A DNA stretch of 64,000 bases from Belnapia moabensis DSM 16746 (GTDB lineage Bacteria; Pseudomonadota; Alphaproteobacteria; Acetobacterales; Acetobacteraceae). Shown here piece by piece: positions 26,285 through 34,031 of this stretch. Made by a program: the position numbers and the translations under genes. The DNA lies in assembly GCF_000745835.1 (NCBI RefSeq), contig NZ_JQKB01000010.1, positions 62,001 through 126,000 of the forward strand. The letters run 5' to 3'. Numbering within the stretch: the stretch's first letter is position 1; each line of letters begins with the position of its first letter. Below the pieces are notes generated by a model. That model had not been told where the DNA came from, ran no database searches, and saw nothing but the letters and a program-made list of their open reading frames with translations.

Positions 26285-27478
26285 TCAGCCAGCAAGCGCC
26301 GCAATCGCCGCATCCACGCCACCCGGCGTGTGCGGGATGCCGGCCACCTTCATCGCCAGCTCGACGGTCGAGAGCGTGCCGAGGATCATCGGCTCGTTCA
26401 GGTCGCCGAGATGGCCGATGCGGAACACCTTGCCACCGAGCGGGCCGAGCCCGCCGCCGAGCGAGACGTTGAAGCGCTTCAGCGCCACGCCACGCAGGTC
26501 GTCGGCATTGAAGCCCTCCGGCATCAGGATCGCCGTCACGCTGTCGGAGTAGCGGGCGGGGTTCAGGCAGAAGAGTTGCGGCCCATTGTTGCCCGACCAG
26601 TGCTGCACCGCCGCCCGCACCGCCCCGGCCAGCCGGTGGTGGCGGGCGAAGACATTCTCCAGCCCCTCCTCCTGCTCGATCAGCCGCAGGCTCTCCTGCA
26701 GCGCGTAGAAGAAGCTGACCGGCACCGTGCCGACGAAGCTCTTGTGCGGCCGGGCCAGCATGTTGGTCCAGTTGAAGTAATGCTTCGGCAGGCGCGAGGT
26801 CTTGTGGGCCTCCATCGCCTTGGCCGAGACGCCGTTGAAGCTCATCCCCGTATGCAGCATCAGCCCCTTCTGGCTGCCGCCGACCGAAGCGTCGACGCCC
26901 CACTCATCCATGCGGAAGTCGAGCGAGCCGAGGGAGGAGATGGTGTCCGCCAGCAGCAGCGCCGGATGGCCGGCGGCGTCGAGGGCGGCGCGGACCTCCT
27001 GCACCGGCAGCGTCATGCCCGTCGCCGTCTCGTTGTGGACGACGCAGACGGCCTTGATGCGGTGGTCGCGGTCGGCAGCGAGGGCCGCCTGCACCGCCGC
27101 CGGGTCGGCGCCGCGGCGCCAGTCGGCGGCAACTGTCTGCACCTCGAGGCCGAGGTCGCCGGCCATCCTCGCCCAGGACTCGGAGAAGTAGCCGCTCTCG
27201 ACGATCAGCACCGTGTCGCCCGGCGAGAGCAGGTTGACGAGGCAGGCCTCCCAGGCCGCATGGCCCGAGCCGGTGTAGAGGAAGATGTTCTGCGTCGTCT
27301 TGAGGACGCGCTTCAGCCCGTCGATGCAGGCGGTATAGACCTCGATGAAATTCGGGTCGTTGAAGTCGACGGTCTGGTGCGCCCCGGCCAGCAGCACGGA
27401 ATCCGGGATGTTGGTCGGGCCAGGATTGGCGAAGAACTGGCGGCCGCGAGGCTTCCGGGCAGGCTGCGTGGCGCTCAT
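26285..27478 (-). CDS. PLP-dependent aminotransferase, alanine/serine-glyoxylate type (class V)
   Basis: Transfers an amino group from alanine or serine to glyoxylate or a similar 2-oxo acid; 397 residues. Fold type I class V features: NPGPTNIPDSVLLAG at the start, FLYTGSGHAAWEACLVNLL, VHNETATGMTLPV, LLLADTISSLGSLDF and the PLP-lysine motif GGSQKGLMLHTG. The C-terminal FRIGHLGDLNEPM matches SGAT/AGT proteins. ATG 27476-27478 is chosen; a TTG six codons earlier is possible. The upstream gap (27479-27559) carries an imperfect repeat GATGATG/CGTCATC that could be an operator. It might be the last gene of the GST-hydrolase-CMD transcript. Confidence 0.92.
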   Translation of the reverse strand: MSATQPARKPRGRQFFANPGPTNIPDSVLLAGAHQTVDFNDPNFIEVYTACIDGLKRVLKTTQNIFLYTGSGHAAWEACLVNLLSPGDTVLIVESGYFSESWARMAGDLGLEVQTVAADWRRGADPAAVQAALAADRDHRIKAVCVVHNETATGMTLPVQEVRAALDAAGHPALLLADTISSLGSLDFRMDEWGVDASVGGSQKGLMLHTGMSFNGVSAKAMEAHKTSRLPKHYFNWTNMLARPHKSFVGTVPVSFFYALQESLRLIEQEEGLENVFARHHRLAGAVRAAVQHWSGNNGPQLFCLNPARYSDSVTAILMPEGFNADDLRGVALKRFNVSLGGGLGPLGGKVFRIGHLGDLNEPMILGTLSTVELAMKVAGIPHTPGGVDAAIAALAG

Positions 27479-27559
27479 GGCGTCCTGATCCCCCAAGATG
27501 ATGTTATCCCATCGTCATCCCATGACAGGGGGGCGGTTGCCCAGGGGGTAGATGGCGCC

Positions 27560-28108
27560 TCAGCCGGCCGGCAGCGGGAAGGCCTCCAGGTAAGGCCGGT
27601 AGCTCTCCTCCACATCGATCTCGAAACTGGCCAGCAGCCGCACCACCGCGCAGTAGAAGCTCGCCGTCACGACGAGGTCGGTGAGGCTGGCGGGATCGAG
27701 CTGCCCCGCCAGCTCGGCGAAGCTGGCTGGCGTGATGGCCCCGTCATACAGCTCCCGCGCCGCCCGCAGGCAGAGCCGCGCCAGCGGCTCCAGCCCCGAC
27801 TCCTCGCCCCGGCTCTCCGCGATCAGCCCCCTGATGTCGGCATCGCTGACGCCGAAGTCGTAGCCGATCTTGACATGATGCGACCACTCGTAGGGCGAGC
27901 GCGCCTGCCAGCCGATCTGCAGGATCACCAGCTCCCGCAGCCGGGCATCGAGTGTCGTGCCGTGCCGCAGATACTGCCCGAGCGTGCCGAAGGCCCTCGC
28001 CGCCGCCGGGTTGTGGGCCAGGATCTTGTGCAGGTTGATGTCGCGGGCCAGCAGCGCCTGGTCCCCGGGCGCGAGGTCGGCCTTCTCCAGATAGGGCAGG
28101 CGGGCCAT
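27560..28108 (-). CDS. Carboxymuconolactone decarboxylase (CMD/AhpD-fold) family protein
   Basis: 182 residues of the CMD family. The core motif is LRELVILQIGWQARSPYEWS followed by HHVKIGYDFGVSD, with the YEW-x-x-H pattern; there is no C-x-x-C pair, so peroxidase activity like AhpD is not expected. Related proteins act as decarboxylases or have unknown roles in aromatic or lignin-compound catabolism. The start ATG 28106-28108 is only 5 bases after the stop of the metallo-hydrolase, so the two are one operon. Confidence 0.87.
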   Translation of the reverse strand: MARLPYLEKADLAPGDQALLARDINLHKILAHNPAAARAFGTLGQYLRHGTTLDARLRELVILQIGWQARSPYEWSHHVKIGYDFGVSDADIRGLIAESRGEESGLEPLARLCLRAARELYDGAITPASFAELAGQLDPASLTDLVVTASFYCAVVRLLASFEIDVEESYRPYLEAFPLPAG

Positions 28109-28112
28109 CGGC

Positions 28113-28985
28113 TTACTCCTTGAGGAAGTTGTAGTGGAAGCCGTCGGCCGCCGCCGTCACCCGCCCGGCGGTGCGGCCGGGGAAGTGGATCGGCAGCACC
28201 ACGGTCGGCGTATCCGCCACCTCGGCAAGGAAGCCGCGGCGGGAGGCGATGCCCTGCTCCGCATCCCAGTCGAAGACGGTCGACCAGGCCGGCTCGCGGA
28301 TCTGCAGCGCGTGGTGCATCAGGTCGCCGGTGACGACGGCGCGCTGGCCGCCCGAGGTGATGTTCACGCAGCAATGGCAGGGCGAATGCCCCGGCGTCGG
28401 CGAGAGGTGGATGCAGTCGTCGAGGGCGAAGTCGTCATCGACCAGCAGCGCCTGGCCGGCCGCGACCACGGGCTCGCAGTTCATCCGCCAGACCTGTCCG
28501 GGCGGGGTGGCGCCGCGCCGCGTCGCCTCCTCCCAGGCGGCGTACTCGCCCTTGTGGAAGACGTACTTGGCCTTCGGGAAGGTCGGCACCCAGCGGCCGT
28601 TCACCAGCCTAGTGTTCCAGCCGCAATGGTCGATGTGGAGATGGGTGCAGAAGACGTAGTCGATGTCCTCGAAGCGCAGCCCCTCGGCGCGGAAGCCCTC
28701 CAGCCACGGCGCCTTCGGGAAGTCCATCGGCGGCGGGAAGCCCTTGTCCTCGCCGGTGCAGGTATCGACGAGGATGGTGTGCTTCGGCGTCCGCACCACG
28801 AAGGTCTGGTAGGTGATGACCATCCGCCCACTCGCCTGGTCGAAGACGACCGGGTCCATCTGGGCGAGGTATTGCTTGCCCCGCTCCGGGTCGTAGGCCG
28901 GGAACATATCCTCCGGCCGCCGCCAGGGCCCGTCCCGCTCGATGATGCTGGTGATGGTGACGTCGCCGATCCTGAGGCTCTGCAT
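28113..28985 (-). CDS. MBL-fold metallo-hydrolase
   Basis: 290 residues of the metallo-beta-lactamase fold. The metal-binding signature FCTHLHIDHCGWNTRLV, a later PTPGHSPCHCC and VVTGDLMHHALQI are clear, as is the closing His region (TVVLPIHFPGRTAG). It resembles quorum-quenching lactonases and similar hydrolases, but the substrate cannot be read. The ATG at 28983-28985 follows GGGAGCGCGGCC; the open frame upstream overlaps the GST gene in another frame and is a shadow. Operon order: GST, this gene, CMD protein, with gaps of 13 and 4 bases. Confidence 0.9.
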   Translation of the reverse strand: MQSLRIGDVTITSIIERDGPWRRPEDMFPAYDPERGKQYLAQMDPVVFDQASGRMVITYQTFVVRTPKHTILVDTCTGEDKGFPPPMDFPKAPWLEGFRAEGLRFEDIDYVFCTHLHIDHCGWNTRLVNGRWVPTFPKAKYVFHKGEYAAWEEATRRGATPPGQVWRMNCEPVVAAGQALLVDDDFALDDCIHLSPTPGHSPCHCCVNITSGGQRAVVTGDLMHHALQIREPAWSTVFDWDAEQGIASRRGFLAEVADTPTVVLPIHFPGRTAGRVTAAADGFHYNFLKE

Positions 28986-28998
28986 GGCCGCGCTCCCG

Positions 28999-29628
28999 TC
29001 AGGCGTCGATATGGGCGGTGGCCTGCACGGCCGGGCGGGCGCTGAAGGCGGCGTGCCAGGCGGCCAGGCGCGGATGGCCGCCGCGCCAGTCGTATTCGGG
29101 CCAGCGGAAGTCGAGATAGGAGAGGCTGCAGCCGATCGCGACATGGCCGATGTCGTAGGGCGTCGCGTCCAGCTGCGGCACCAGCGCCTCGAGCGCCGGG
29201 ATCACCGCGGCGCGCTTGATTTCGAAATTCTCGATGACGACGGCCGAGGGCTGCTCCCGCAGCACCTCGCCACGCCAGAGCAGCAGCATCTCCATGAAGC
29301 CGGTGCCGAGCGCGTGGCGCTGCATGGCGTCGATCCGCTTCGGGCCGGGCGCCGGGAAGAGCGGCGGCGCGTCGCCGAGCCCGTCCAGGTACTCGCAGAT
29401 GACGATGGAGTCGAAGAGCACCCCGCCATCCGGCAGCACCAGGGTCGGGATGCGCCCGAGCGGGTTGCGGGGGAGGAGGCTGCGCTCCGTCCGCGTCAGC
29501 GCGACGACGGTCGGGATGCGCTCGATGCGGTCCGCGAGGCCGCGCTCATGCGCGCAGACCATCACCTTCCTGACGAAAGGCGAGCGGCTGGACCAATGCA
29601 GTTGCAGGCTGGGCGGCGGTGGCGCCAT
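28999..29628 (-). CDS. Glutathione S-transferase
   Basis: 209 residues, two-domain GST. The thioredoxin-like N-terminal domain shows SSRSPFVRKVMVCAHERGL with the catalytic-type Ser region, NPLGRIPTLVLPDGGVLFDS (cis-Pro and glutathione-binding ED/DS site) and VICEYLD; the helical C-terminal domain has GHVAIGCSLSYLDFRWPEY. The ATG at 29626-29628 follows GGGGGGAGAG. It heads the short operon with the metallo-hydrolase and CMD protein, which suggests detoxification or ring-compound catabolism. Confidence 0.93.
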   Translation of the reverse strand: MAPPPPSLQLHWSSRSPFVRKVMVCAHERGLADRIERIPTVVALTRTERSLLPRNPLGRIPTLVLPDGGVLFDSIVICEYLDGLGDAPPLFPAPGPKRIDAMQRHALGTGFMEMLLLWRGEVLREQPSAVVIENFEIKRAAVIPALEALVPQLDATPYDIGHVAIGCSLSYLDFRWPEYDWRGGHPRLAAWHAAFSARPAVQATAHIDA

Positions 29629-29707
29629 GGAACTCTCCCCCCATTCGTTGAGGGGAGTGTGCCCTGACGCGCCGCGGATGCAAGCCGGGGAAGCGGCTTG
29701 CGTAGGC

Positions 29708-29911
29708 TTAGAAGCCCTCGCGCTCCAGGCGCTTGCGCTCGACCTTGCGGGCGCGGCGGACGGCCTCGGCGGCCTCGCGGGCGCGGCGCTCGGACGGCTT
29801 CTCGTAATGGCGGCGCAGCTTCATCTCGCGGAACACACCCTCGCGCTGAAGCTTCTTCTTGAGCGCCTTCAGCGCCTGATCGATGTTGTTGTCACGAACG
29901 ACGACTTGCAC
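29708..29911 (-). CDS. rpsU: 30S ribosomal protein S21
   Basis: Small basic ribosomal protein involved in initiation, 67 residues. The sequence [20 protein letters not shown] and the Arg/Lys-rich middle ([20 protein letters not shown]) are characteristic. The start is a GTG at 29909-29911 with GGAGG 10-14 bases upstream. In many bacteria rpsU heads rpsU-dnaG-rpoD; here it is 4 kb away on the opposite strand. It diverges from def across 214 bases that must contain both promoters, though no convincing hexamers were found. Confidence 0.95.
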   Translation of the reverse strand: MQVVVRDNNIDQALKALKKKLQREGVFREMKLRRHYEKPSERRAREAAEAVRRARKVERKRLEREGF

Positions 29912-30125
29912 GCGGCCTTGCCTCCATGGGCTTGACGAAGAAACAGGAATCGCCGCTCAGGGGGCGCGGTTGCAGGCGGCTCGGTCGAAACCGGCCACCC
30001 TCGCCATCCCCACCCTGATGCGGAGGGTCGCTTCCCTAGCACGGCAAGCCCCATCGCGGGAAGCCCCCTCCCACTATGGCCCGCACGCCCCCAATTCGGG
30101 CGGGGAATGCCGGAGGAGGTCAGCC

Positions 30126-30629
30126 TTGGCCATATTGAAGATCGCCCGCATGGGCCACCCGGTGCTGCTGCGCGAGGCCGAGCCGGTGGACGACCCGACC
30201 CATCCCGAAATCCGCCGGCTGATCGCCGACATGGCCGAGACCATGATGGACGCCTCCGGCATCGGGCTCGCCGCGCCGCAGGTCCATGTGCCGCTCCGCC
30301 TCTTCGTCTGGCGCGGCCCGACCGGCGTCGCCGCCCTGGTCAACCCGGAGCTGGAACCCATCGGCGAGGAGGCCGACATGGCCTGGGAGGGGTGCCTGTC
30401 CATCCCCGGCCTCCGCGGCGCGGTGGAGCGCCCGCGCCGGATCCGCTATCGCGGCCTCGACGCCGAGGGCAACCCGGTGGAAGGCGAGGCGGAGGCGATG
30501 ACGGCGCGGGTGATGCAGCACGAGACCGACCATCTGGACGGCATCCTCTACCCGATGCGGATGACCGACCATTCCCTCTTCGGCTTCACCGAGGAGCTGG
30601 CCCGGGCCGCAGGGAGCCCGGCGCGATGA
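30126..30629 (+). CDS. def: Peptide deformylase
   Basis: Removes the formyl group from nascent N-terminal methionine; 167 residues. All three motifs are intact: GIGLAAPQV, EGCLSIPG (metal Cys) and QHETDHLDGILY (two metal His and catalytic Glu). The start is a TTG at 30126, preceded by GGAGGAGGT with a 5-base spacing; this gives MAILKIARMGHPVL, the usual start in this group. The frame extends upstream to 29883, but that sequence is not family-like. The stop overlaps the COQ9 start by four bases. Confidence 0.95.
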   Translation: MAILKIARMGHPVLLREAEPVDDPTHPEIRRLIADMAETMMDASGIGLAAPQVHVPLRLFVWRGPTGVAALVNPELEPIGEEADMAWEGCLSIPGLRGAVERPRRIRYRGLDAEGNPVEGEAEAMTARVMQHETDHLDGILYPMRMTDHSLFGFTEELARAAGSPAR

Positions 30630-31207
30630 CCGAGCGCAGCGACCTCCGCGACGCCGCCATCCGCGCCATGCTGCCCGTGGCCGCCGACGAGGGCTGGAAC
30701 TGGGCCACGATCCGCGCCGGCCTCGCCGCCATCGGCGAGGACCCGGCGCTGGCCGAGAGCCACTTCCCCTCGGGGCCGGCCGGCGCAGTCGCCCACTGGA
30801 TCGACCTCGTCAACCGCGAGATGGAAGCGGCTGCCGCCGCCGAGGACCTGGCAGCCCTCCGCGTCCCGGCCCGCATCCGCCGCCTGATGGAGCTTCGCTT
30901 GCGTGCCACGGCGCCGCACAAGCGGGCGCTGCGCCGGGCGCTCAGCCTGCTGGCGCTGCCCTGGAACACGCCGACGGCGCTGCGCACCACGGCACAGACG
31001 GTGGATGCCATGTGGTATGCGGCGGGCGACACCTCGGCCGACTTCTCCTGGTACACCCGCCGGGCGACGCTCGCCGGCGTCTACGGCGCGACGCTCGCCT
31101 ACTGGATGCGCGACGACGACCCGGAAGTGGAGGACGCGCTGGACTTCCTCGACCGCCGCCTCGCGGATGTGGCGCGGCTCGGCAAGCGGCGGCGCCGCGC
31201 CGCCTGA
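30626..31207 (+). CDS. COQ9 family protein (ubiquinone biosynthesis)
   Basis: 193 residues of the COQ9 family, a lipid-binding TetR-like helical protein required for ubiquinone synthesis (presents substrate to the COQ7 hydroxylase). Family features are the start LRDAAIRAMLPVAADEGWNW, SHFPSGPAGAVAHWIDLVNR, and the C-terminal TVDAMWYAAGDTSADFSWYT followed by RRATLAGVYGATLAYW. The ATG at 30626 overlaps the def stop (ATGA), implying coupled translation. COQ9 homologues are limited largely to alphaproteobacteria and mitochondria, which supports the taxonomic call. Confidence 0.92.
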   Translation: MTERSDLRDAAIRAMLPVAADEGWNWATIRAGLAAIGEDPALAESHFPSGPAGAVAHWIDLVNREMEAAAAAEDLAALRVPARIRRLMELRLRATAPHKRALRRALSLLALPWNTPTALRTTAQTVDAMWYAAGDTSADFSWYTRRATLAGVYGATLAYWMRDDDPEVEDALDFLDRRLADVARLGKRRRRAA

Positions 31208-31277
31208 TTGACCGGCTGATTGACCCCTGGGGCCGGGCATGGTGCGCTCCGTCGCAACAAGGACGGAGGAAGGCGCC

Positions 31278-32069
31278 ATGCCCATCGTGCCCAACCATGC
31301 GCGGCAGCGGATGCAGGCCGGCGAGATCTCGCTCGGCTTCGGGGTGCACCACCTGCGCGGCAGCGCGGTCGGGATGATGGCCGCCGCCACCGGCTATGAC
31401 TGGCTCTTCATCGACATGGAGCACGGCGCCGCCTCGGTGCAGGAGGCGACGCAGATCGCCATCGCCGCGCTCGGCCAGGGCATCACCCCCATCGTCCGCT
31501 GCTGCAAGGACGCCCTCTTCGAGGGCACGCGGGCCCTCGACAACGGCGCCATGGGCGTCGTCGTGCCGCATGTCGACACGGCGGAGGAGGCGAGGGCGGT
31601 CGCGGCCGCCTACCGCTTCCCGCCGACCGGCACCCGCTCCTGGGGCGGCCCGCCCTTCGCCTACAACTTCCAGCCCCCTTCGGTCGCCGAGGCCCAGGCC
31701 GAGCTGAACCGCGAGATCATCGTCTCCTGCATGATCGAGACGCCGGAGGCGGTGGAGAATGCCGAGGCCATCGCCGCCGTTCCGGGCGTGGATGTGCTGA
31801 TGATCGGCACCTCGGACCTCACTGCCTCCATGGGCATCCCCGGCCAGATCGGCCATGAGCGGGTGCAGGCGGCCTATGCCAAGGTGGCCGCGGCCTGCGC
31901 GGCCTCGGGCAAGGTGCTCGGCATGGGAGGCGTCTACGACGAGCGCTGGGCCTCGGCCTATATCGGGCTCGGCGCCCGCTTCATCCTGGCCGGCTCCGAC
32001 CACACCCTGCTGATGGCGGCCGCCGCTGCGCGCAGCGGCTTCCTGCGGGGCCTGCGCCCAACGGGTTGA
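31278..32069 (+). CDS. HpcH/HpaI family aldolase (second copy)
   Basis: 263 residues, class II pyruvate aldolase TIM barrel, only distantly similar to the copy at 8296. The motif LFIDMEHGAASVQEA holds the catalytic His with its usual Glu; metal ligands are in SCMIETPEAVENA and VLMIGTSDLTASMGIPGQ. The Arg/Gly patch FPPTGTRSWGGPPFA is also typical. The ATG at 31278 follows GGAGGAAGGCGCC. It stands 70 bases after COQ9 and may be cotranscribed. The substrate is unknown. Confidence 0.9.
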   Translation: MPIVPNHARQRMQAGEISLGFGVHHLRGSAVGMMAAATGYDWLFIDMEHGAASVQEATQIAIAALGQGITPIVRCCKDALFEGTRALDNGAMGVVVPHVDTAEEARAVAAAYRFPPTGTRSWGGPPFAYNFQPPSVAEAQAELNREIIVSCMIETPEAVENAEAIAAVPGVDVLMIGTSDLTASMGIPGQIGHERVQAAYAKVAAACAASGKVLGMGGVYDERWASAYIGLGARFILAGSDHTLLMAAAAARSGFLRGLRPTG

Positions 32070-32132
32070 GCCTGATCAAGGCGGGGCGGGGGGCGCCGGG
32101 GCATGTTCCTCCCGCCGCGCTGCGGAAGTGAC

Positions 32133-32161
32133 TTGCGAATGGTTCTCACTGCCATTATCAA
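32133..32161 (+). promoter_or_regulatory. Promoter overlapped by iron-operator-like sequence
   Basis: TTGCGA (32133-32138) and TATCAA (32156-32161) are 17 bases apart, 32 bases before the ferric-binding-protein ATG. The spacer contains an inverted repeat AATGG-N9-CCATT (32138-32156), and the whole GCGAATGGTTCTCACTGCCA resembles Fur-type operators. An iron-responsive repressor is plausible given the downstream gene. A related sequence occurs at 33371-33384. Confidence 0.45.
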
Positions 32162-32193
32162 CACCGCAGCGCCAGTCCGGAGAAGACGTCCGC

Positions 32194-33234
32194 ATGCCTG
32201 CCCGCCCAACGCGACGCCTGCTTGCCCTCGCCGCCGCCGCCTGCTTCGCCGCCTGGTCCGGGCCGGCCGATGCCGCCGATGAGGTCAACCTCTACTCCTC
32301 CCGCCATTACGACAGCGACCGGGCGCTCTATGAGGAGTTCACCCGCGAGACCGGCATCCGCGTCCGCCTGATCGAGGGCGATGCCGACCAGCTCATCGAG
32401 CGCATCCGCAACGAGGGCGCCAACAGCCCGGCCGATGTCTTCATCACCGTCGATGCCGCGCGCCTCGCCCGCGCCGCCTCGGCCGGCATCCTGGCGCCGC
32501 TGCGCTCGCCGGTGATAGAGCAGCGCATCCCCGAGGGCCTGCGCGACCGCGACGGCCAGTGGTTCGCCGTCTCCACCCGCGCCCGCGTCGTCATGTACGA
32601 CAAGGAGAAGGGCGCGCCCCAGGGCCTCGCCCGCTACGAGGACCTGGCCGACCCGCGCTTCCGCGGCCAGATCTGCGTCCGCACCGCGAGCCACCCCTAC
32701 AACACCAGCCTCGGCGCCTCGATCCTCGCCGCCAACGGGCCGGAGCGGACGGAGGAATGGGCGAAGGGCTTCGCCGCCAACCTCGCCCGCCCGCCGCAGG
32801 GCGGCGACCGCGACCAGTTCCGCGCCATCCCCTCCGGGCAGTGCGGGCTCGCCATCGCCAACACCTACTACCTCGCCGCCATCGGCGCCTCCGAGCGCGC
32901 CGAGGACAAGGCGCTCTTCGCCCGCATCGGCGTCATCTTCCCGAACCAGGCGCCGGGCGACCGCGGCGCCCATGTGAACATCTCCGGCGCCGGCCTGGTG
33001 AAGACCGCGCCGAACCGCGCCGCCGCCGTGCGCTTCCTCGAATACCTGACGAGCGGCCCGGCGCAGGAGCGCTTCGCGCTCGGCAACATGGAATACCCGG
33101 CCGTCGCCGACGCGCCGCTGCACCCCGCGCTGCGCGCCATGGGCAGCTTCCGGCCCGAGCCGGTCGATGCCGAGCGCACCAATGCGAATGCCACGCAGGC
33201 GCTGCAGATCATGCAGCGCGCCGGCTGGCGCTGA
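32194..33234 (+). CDS. Ferric iron ABC transporter substrate-binding protein (FbpA/FutA-like)
   Basis: Periplasmic Fe3+-binding protein, 346 residues from the ATG at 32194 after GGAGAAGACG. The signal peptide (RRLLALAAAACFAAWSGPAD) ends near ADA. Mature features: NLYSSRHYDSDRALYEEFTR, the ligand/anion region, and the iron-binding tyrosine pair NTYYLAA (Tyr225-Tyr226), with HVNISGAGLVKTAPNRAAAV near the C-terminus. The matching permease and ATPase genes are not adjacent; instead bfd and bfr follow. The upstream promoter overlaps an iron-operator-like site. Confidence 0.93.
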   Translation: MPARPTRRLLALAAAACFAAWSGPADAADEVNLYSSRHYDSDRALYEEFTRETGIRVRLIEGDADQLIERIRNEGANSPADVFITVDAARLARAASAGILAPLRSPVIEQRIPEGLRDRDGQWFAVSTRARVVMYDKEKGAPQGLARYEDLADPRFRGQICVRTASHPYNTSLGASILAANGPERTEEWAKGFAANLARPPQGGDRDQFRAIPSGQCGLAIANTYYLAAIGASERAEDKALFARIGVIFPNQAPGDRGAHVNISGAGLVKTAPNRAAAVRFLEYLTSGPAQERFALGNMEYPAVADAPLHPALRAMGSFRPEPVDAERTNANATQALQIMQRAGWR

Positions 33235-33245
33235 GGGAGGCGGCG

Positions 33246-33434
33246 ATGATCCTCTGCCTCTGCAACGCGCTCTCCGACAAGCAGGTCACCGAGGCTGTCG
33301 AGAAGGGCGCGAGCAAGCCGCGCGACGTCTATGCCCATTGCGCCTGCAAGGCGCAGTGCGGGACGTGTACGCGAATGATACTCCATATGATCCGTGACTT
33401 AGCGGCACCCGCGGTGCAAACTCCCGCTTCCTGA
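33246..33434 (+). CDS. bfd: Bacterioferritin-associated ferredoxin
   Basis: [2Fe-2S] protein that reduces bacterioferritin to release iron; 62 residues. The four cluster ligands match the known spacing: Cys4, Cys6 (MILCLCNALSD), Cys38 and Cys41 (KAQCGTC), and two additional cysteines (Cys32, Cys34) precede them. The ATG at 33246 follows GGGAGG with 4-base spacing. It begins 11 bases after the iron-binding-protein stop, so the two are cotranscribed; bfr follows 86 bases later. Confidence 0.93.
   Translation: MILCLCNALSDKQVTEAVEKGASKPRDVYAHCACKAQCGTCTRMILHMIRDLAAPAVQTPAS
33371..33390 (+). promoter_or_regulatory. Second iron-operator-like sequence, within bfd 3' end
   Basis: GCGAATGATACTC (33371-33383) matches the upstream site's GCGAATGGTTCTC (32136-32148) in all but two positions and continues into CATATGA, a possible -10 element. 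It lies 130-150 bases before bfr inside an unusually A/T-rich piece of the bfd coding region. It may be an internal, iron-controlled promoter for bfr; codon constraint is the alternative explanation. Confidence 0.25.
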
Positions 33435-33473
33435 CGACGCATTCTGCTATACAAGTCGGCCCATCCTCAGCGC

Positions 33474-33500
33474 GCGCCAGGAGCCCATGGCTCCTGGCGC
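33474..33500 (+). other. Perfect 12-bp stem-loop in the bfr leader
   Basis: GCGCCAGGAGCC (33474-33485), loop CAT, GGCTCCTGGCGC (33489-33500), 20 bases before the bfr ATG. The following bases are CCTTTCG, not a true U-run. It could be an attenuator between bfd and bfr, an RNA-stability element, or a binding site for a dimeric protein. Confidence 0.6.
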
Positions 33501-33520
33501 CCTTTCGTGCCGGAGCCGCC

Positions 33521-34015
33521 ATGAAGGCCGACCCCAAGGTTATCGAGCATCTGAACACCCAGCTCACCAACGAGCTGACGGCGATCAACCAGTACTTCCT
33601 GCACGCCCGCATCCTGCGTCACTGGGGCGTCACCAAGCTCGGCGCGCACGAGTACAAGGAATCGATCGAGGAGATGCGCCACGCCGACTGGCTCATCGAG
33701 CGCATCCTCTTCCTCGGCGGCCTGCCCAACCTGCAGCGCCTGAACCAGGTTCTCGTCGGCCAGACGGTCGAGGAAATCCTCAAGGCCGACCTCGCCATCG
33801 AGGAGAAGGCGACGGGCGACCTGCGCGAGGGCATCGCCTATGCCGAGAGCGTCCGCGACTTCGTCTCGCGCGACCTGCTGTTGAAGATCCTGGCGAACGA
33901 GGAGGAGCATGTCGACTTCCTCGACCGCCAGTTCGACCTCATCAAGCTGATCGGCATCGAGCGCTACATCCTGCTCAACAGCGCCGCCGCCCCGGACCAG
34001 CACGAGGCGGACTGA
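33521..34015 (+). CDS. bfr: Bacterioferritin
   Basis: Haem-containing iron-storage protein forming a 24-subunit shell; 164 residues. Every di-iron ferroxidase ligand is at the standard position: Glu18, Glu51, His54, Glu94, Glu127 and His130, and Met52 is the haem ligand (EEMRHADWLIERILFLGGLP). The ATG at 33521 has GGAG before it. dnaG begins 16 bases after the stop, so bfr and the primase gene are probably on one transcript. Confidence 0.97.
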   Translation: MKADPKVIEHLNTQLTNELTAINQYFLHARILRHWGVTKLGAHEYKESIEEMRHADWLIERILFLGGLPNLQRLNQVLVGQTVEEILKADLAIEEKATGDLREGIAYAESVRDFVSRDLLLKILANEEEHVDFLDRQFDLIKLIGIERYILLNSAAAPDQHEAD

Positions 34016-34031
34016 CAGCCGCGCCCGGCCG

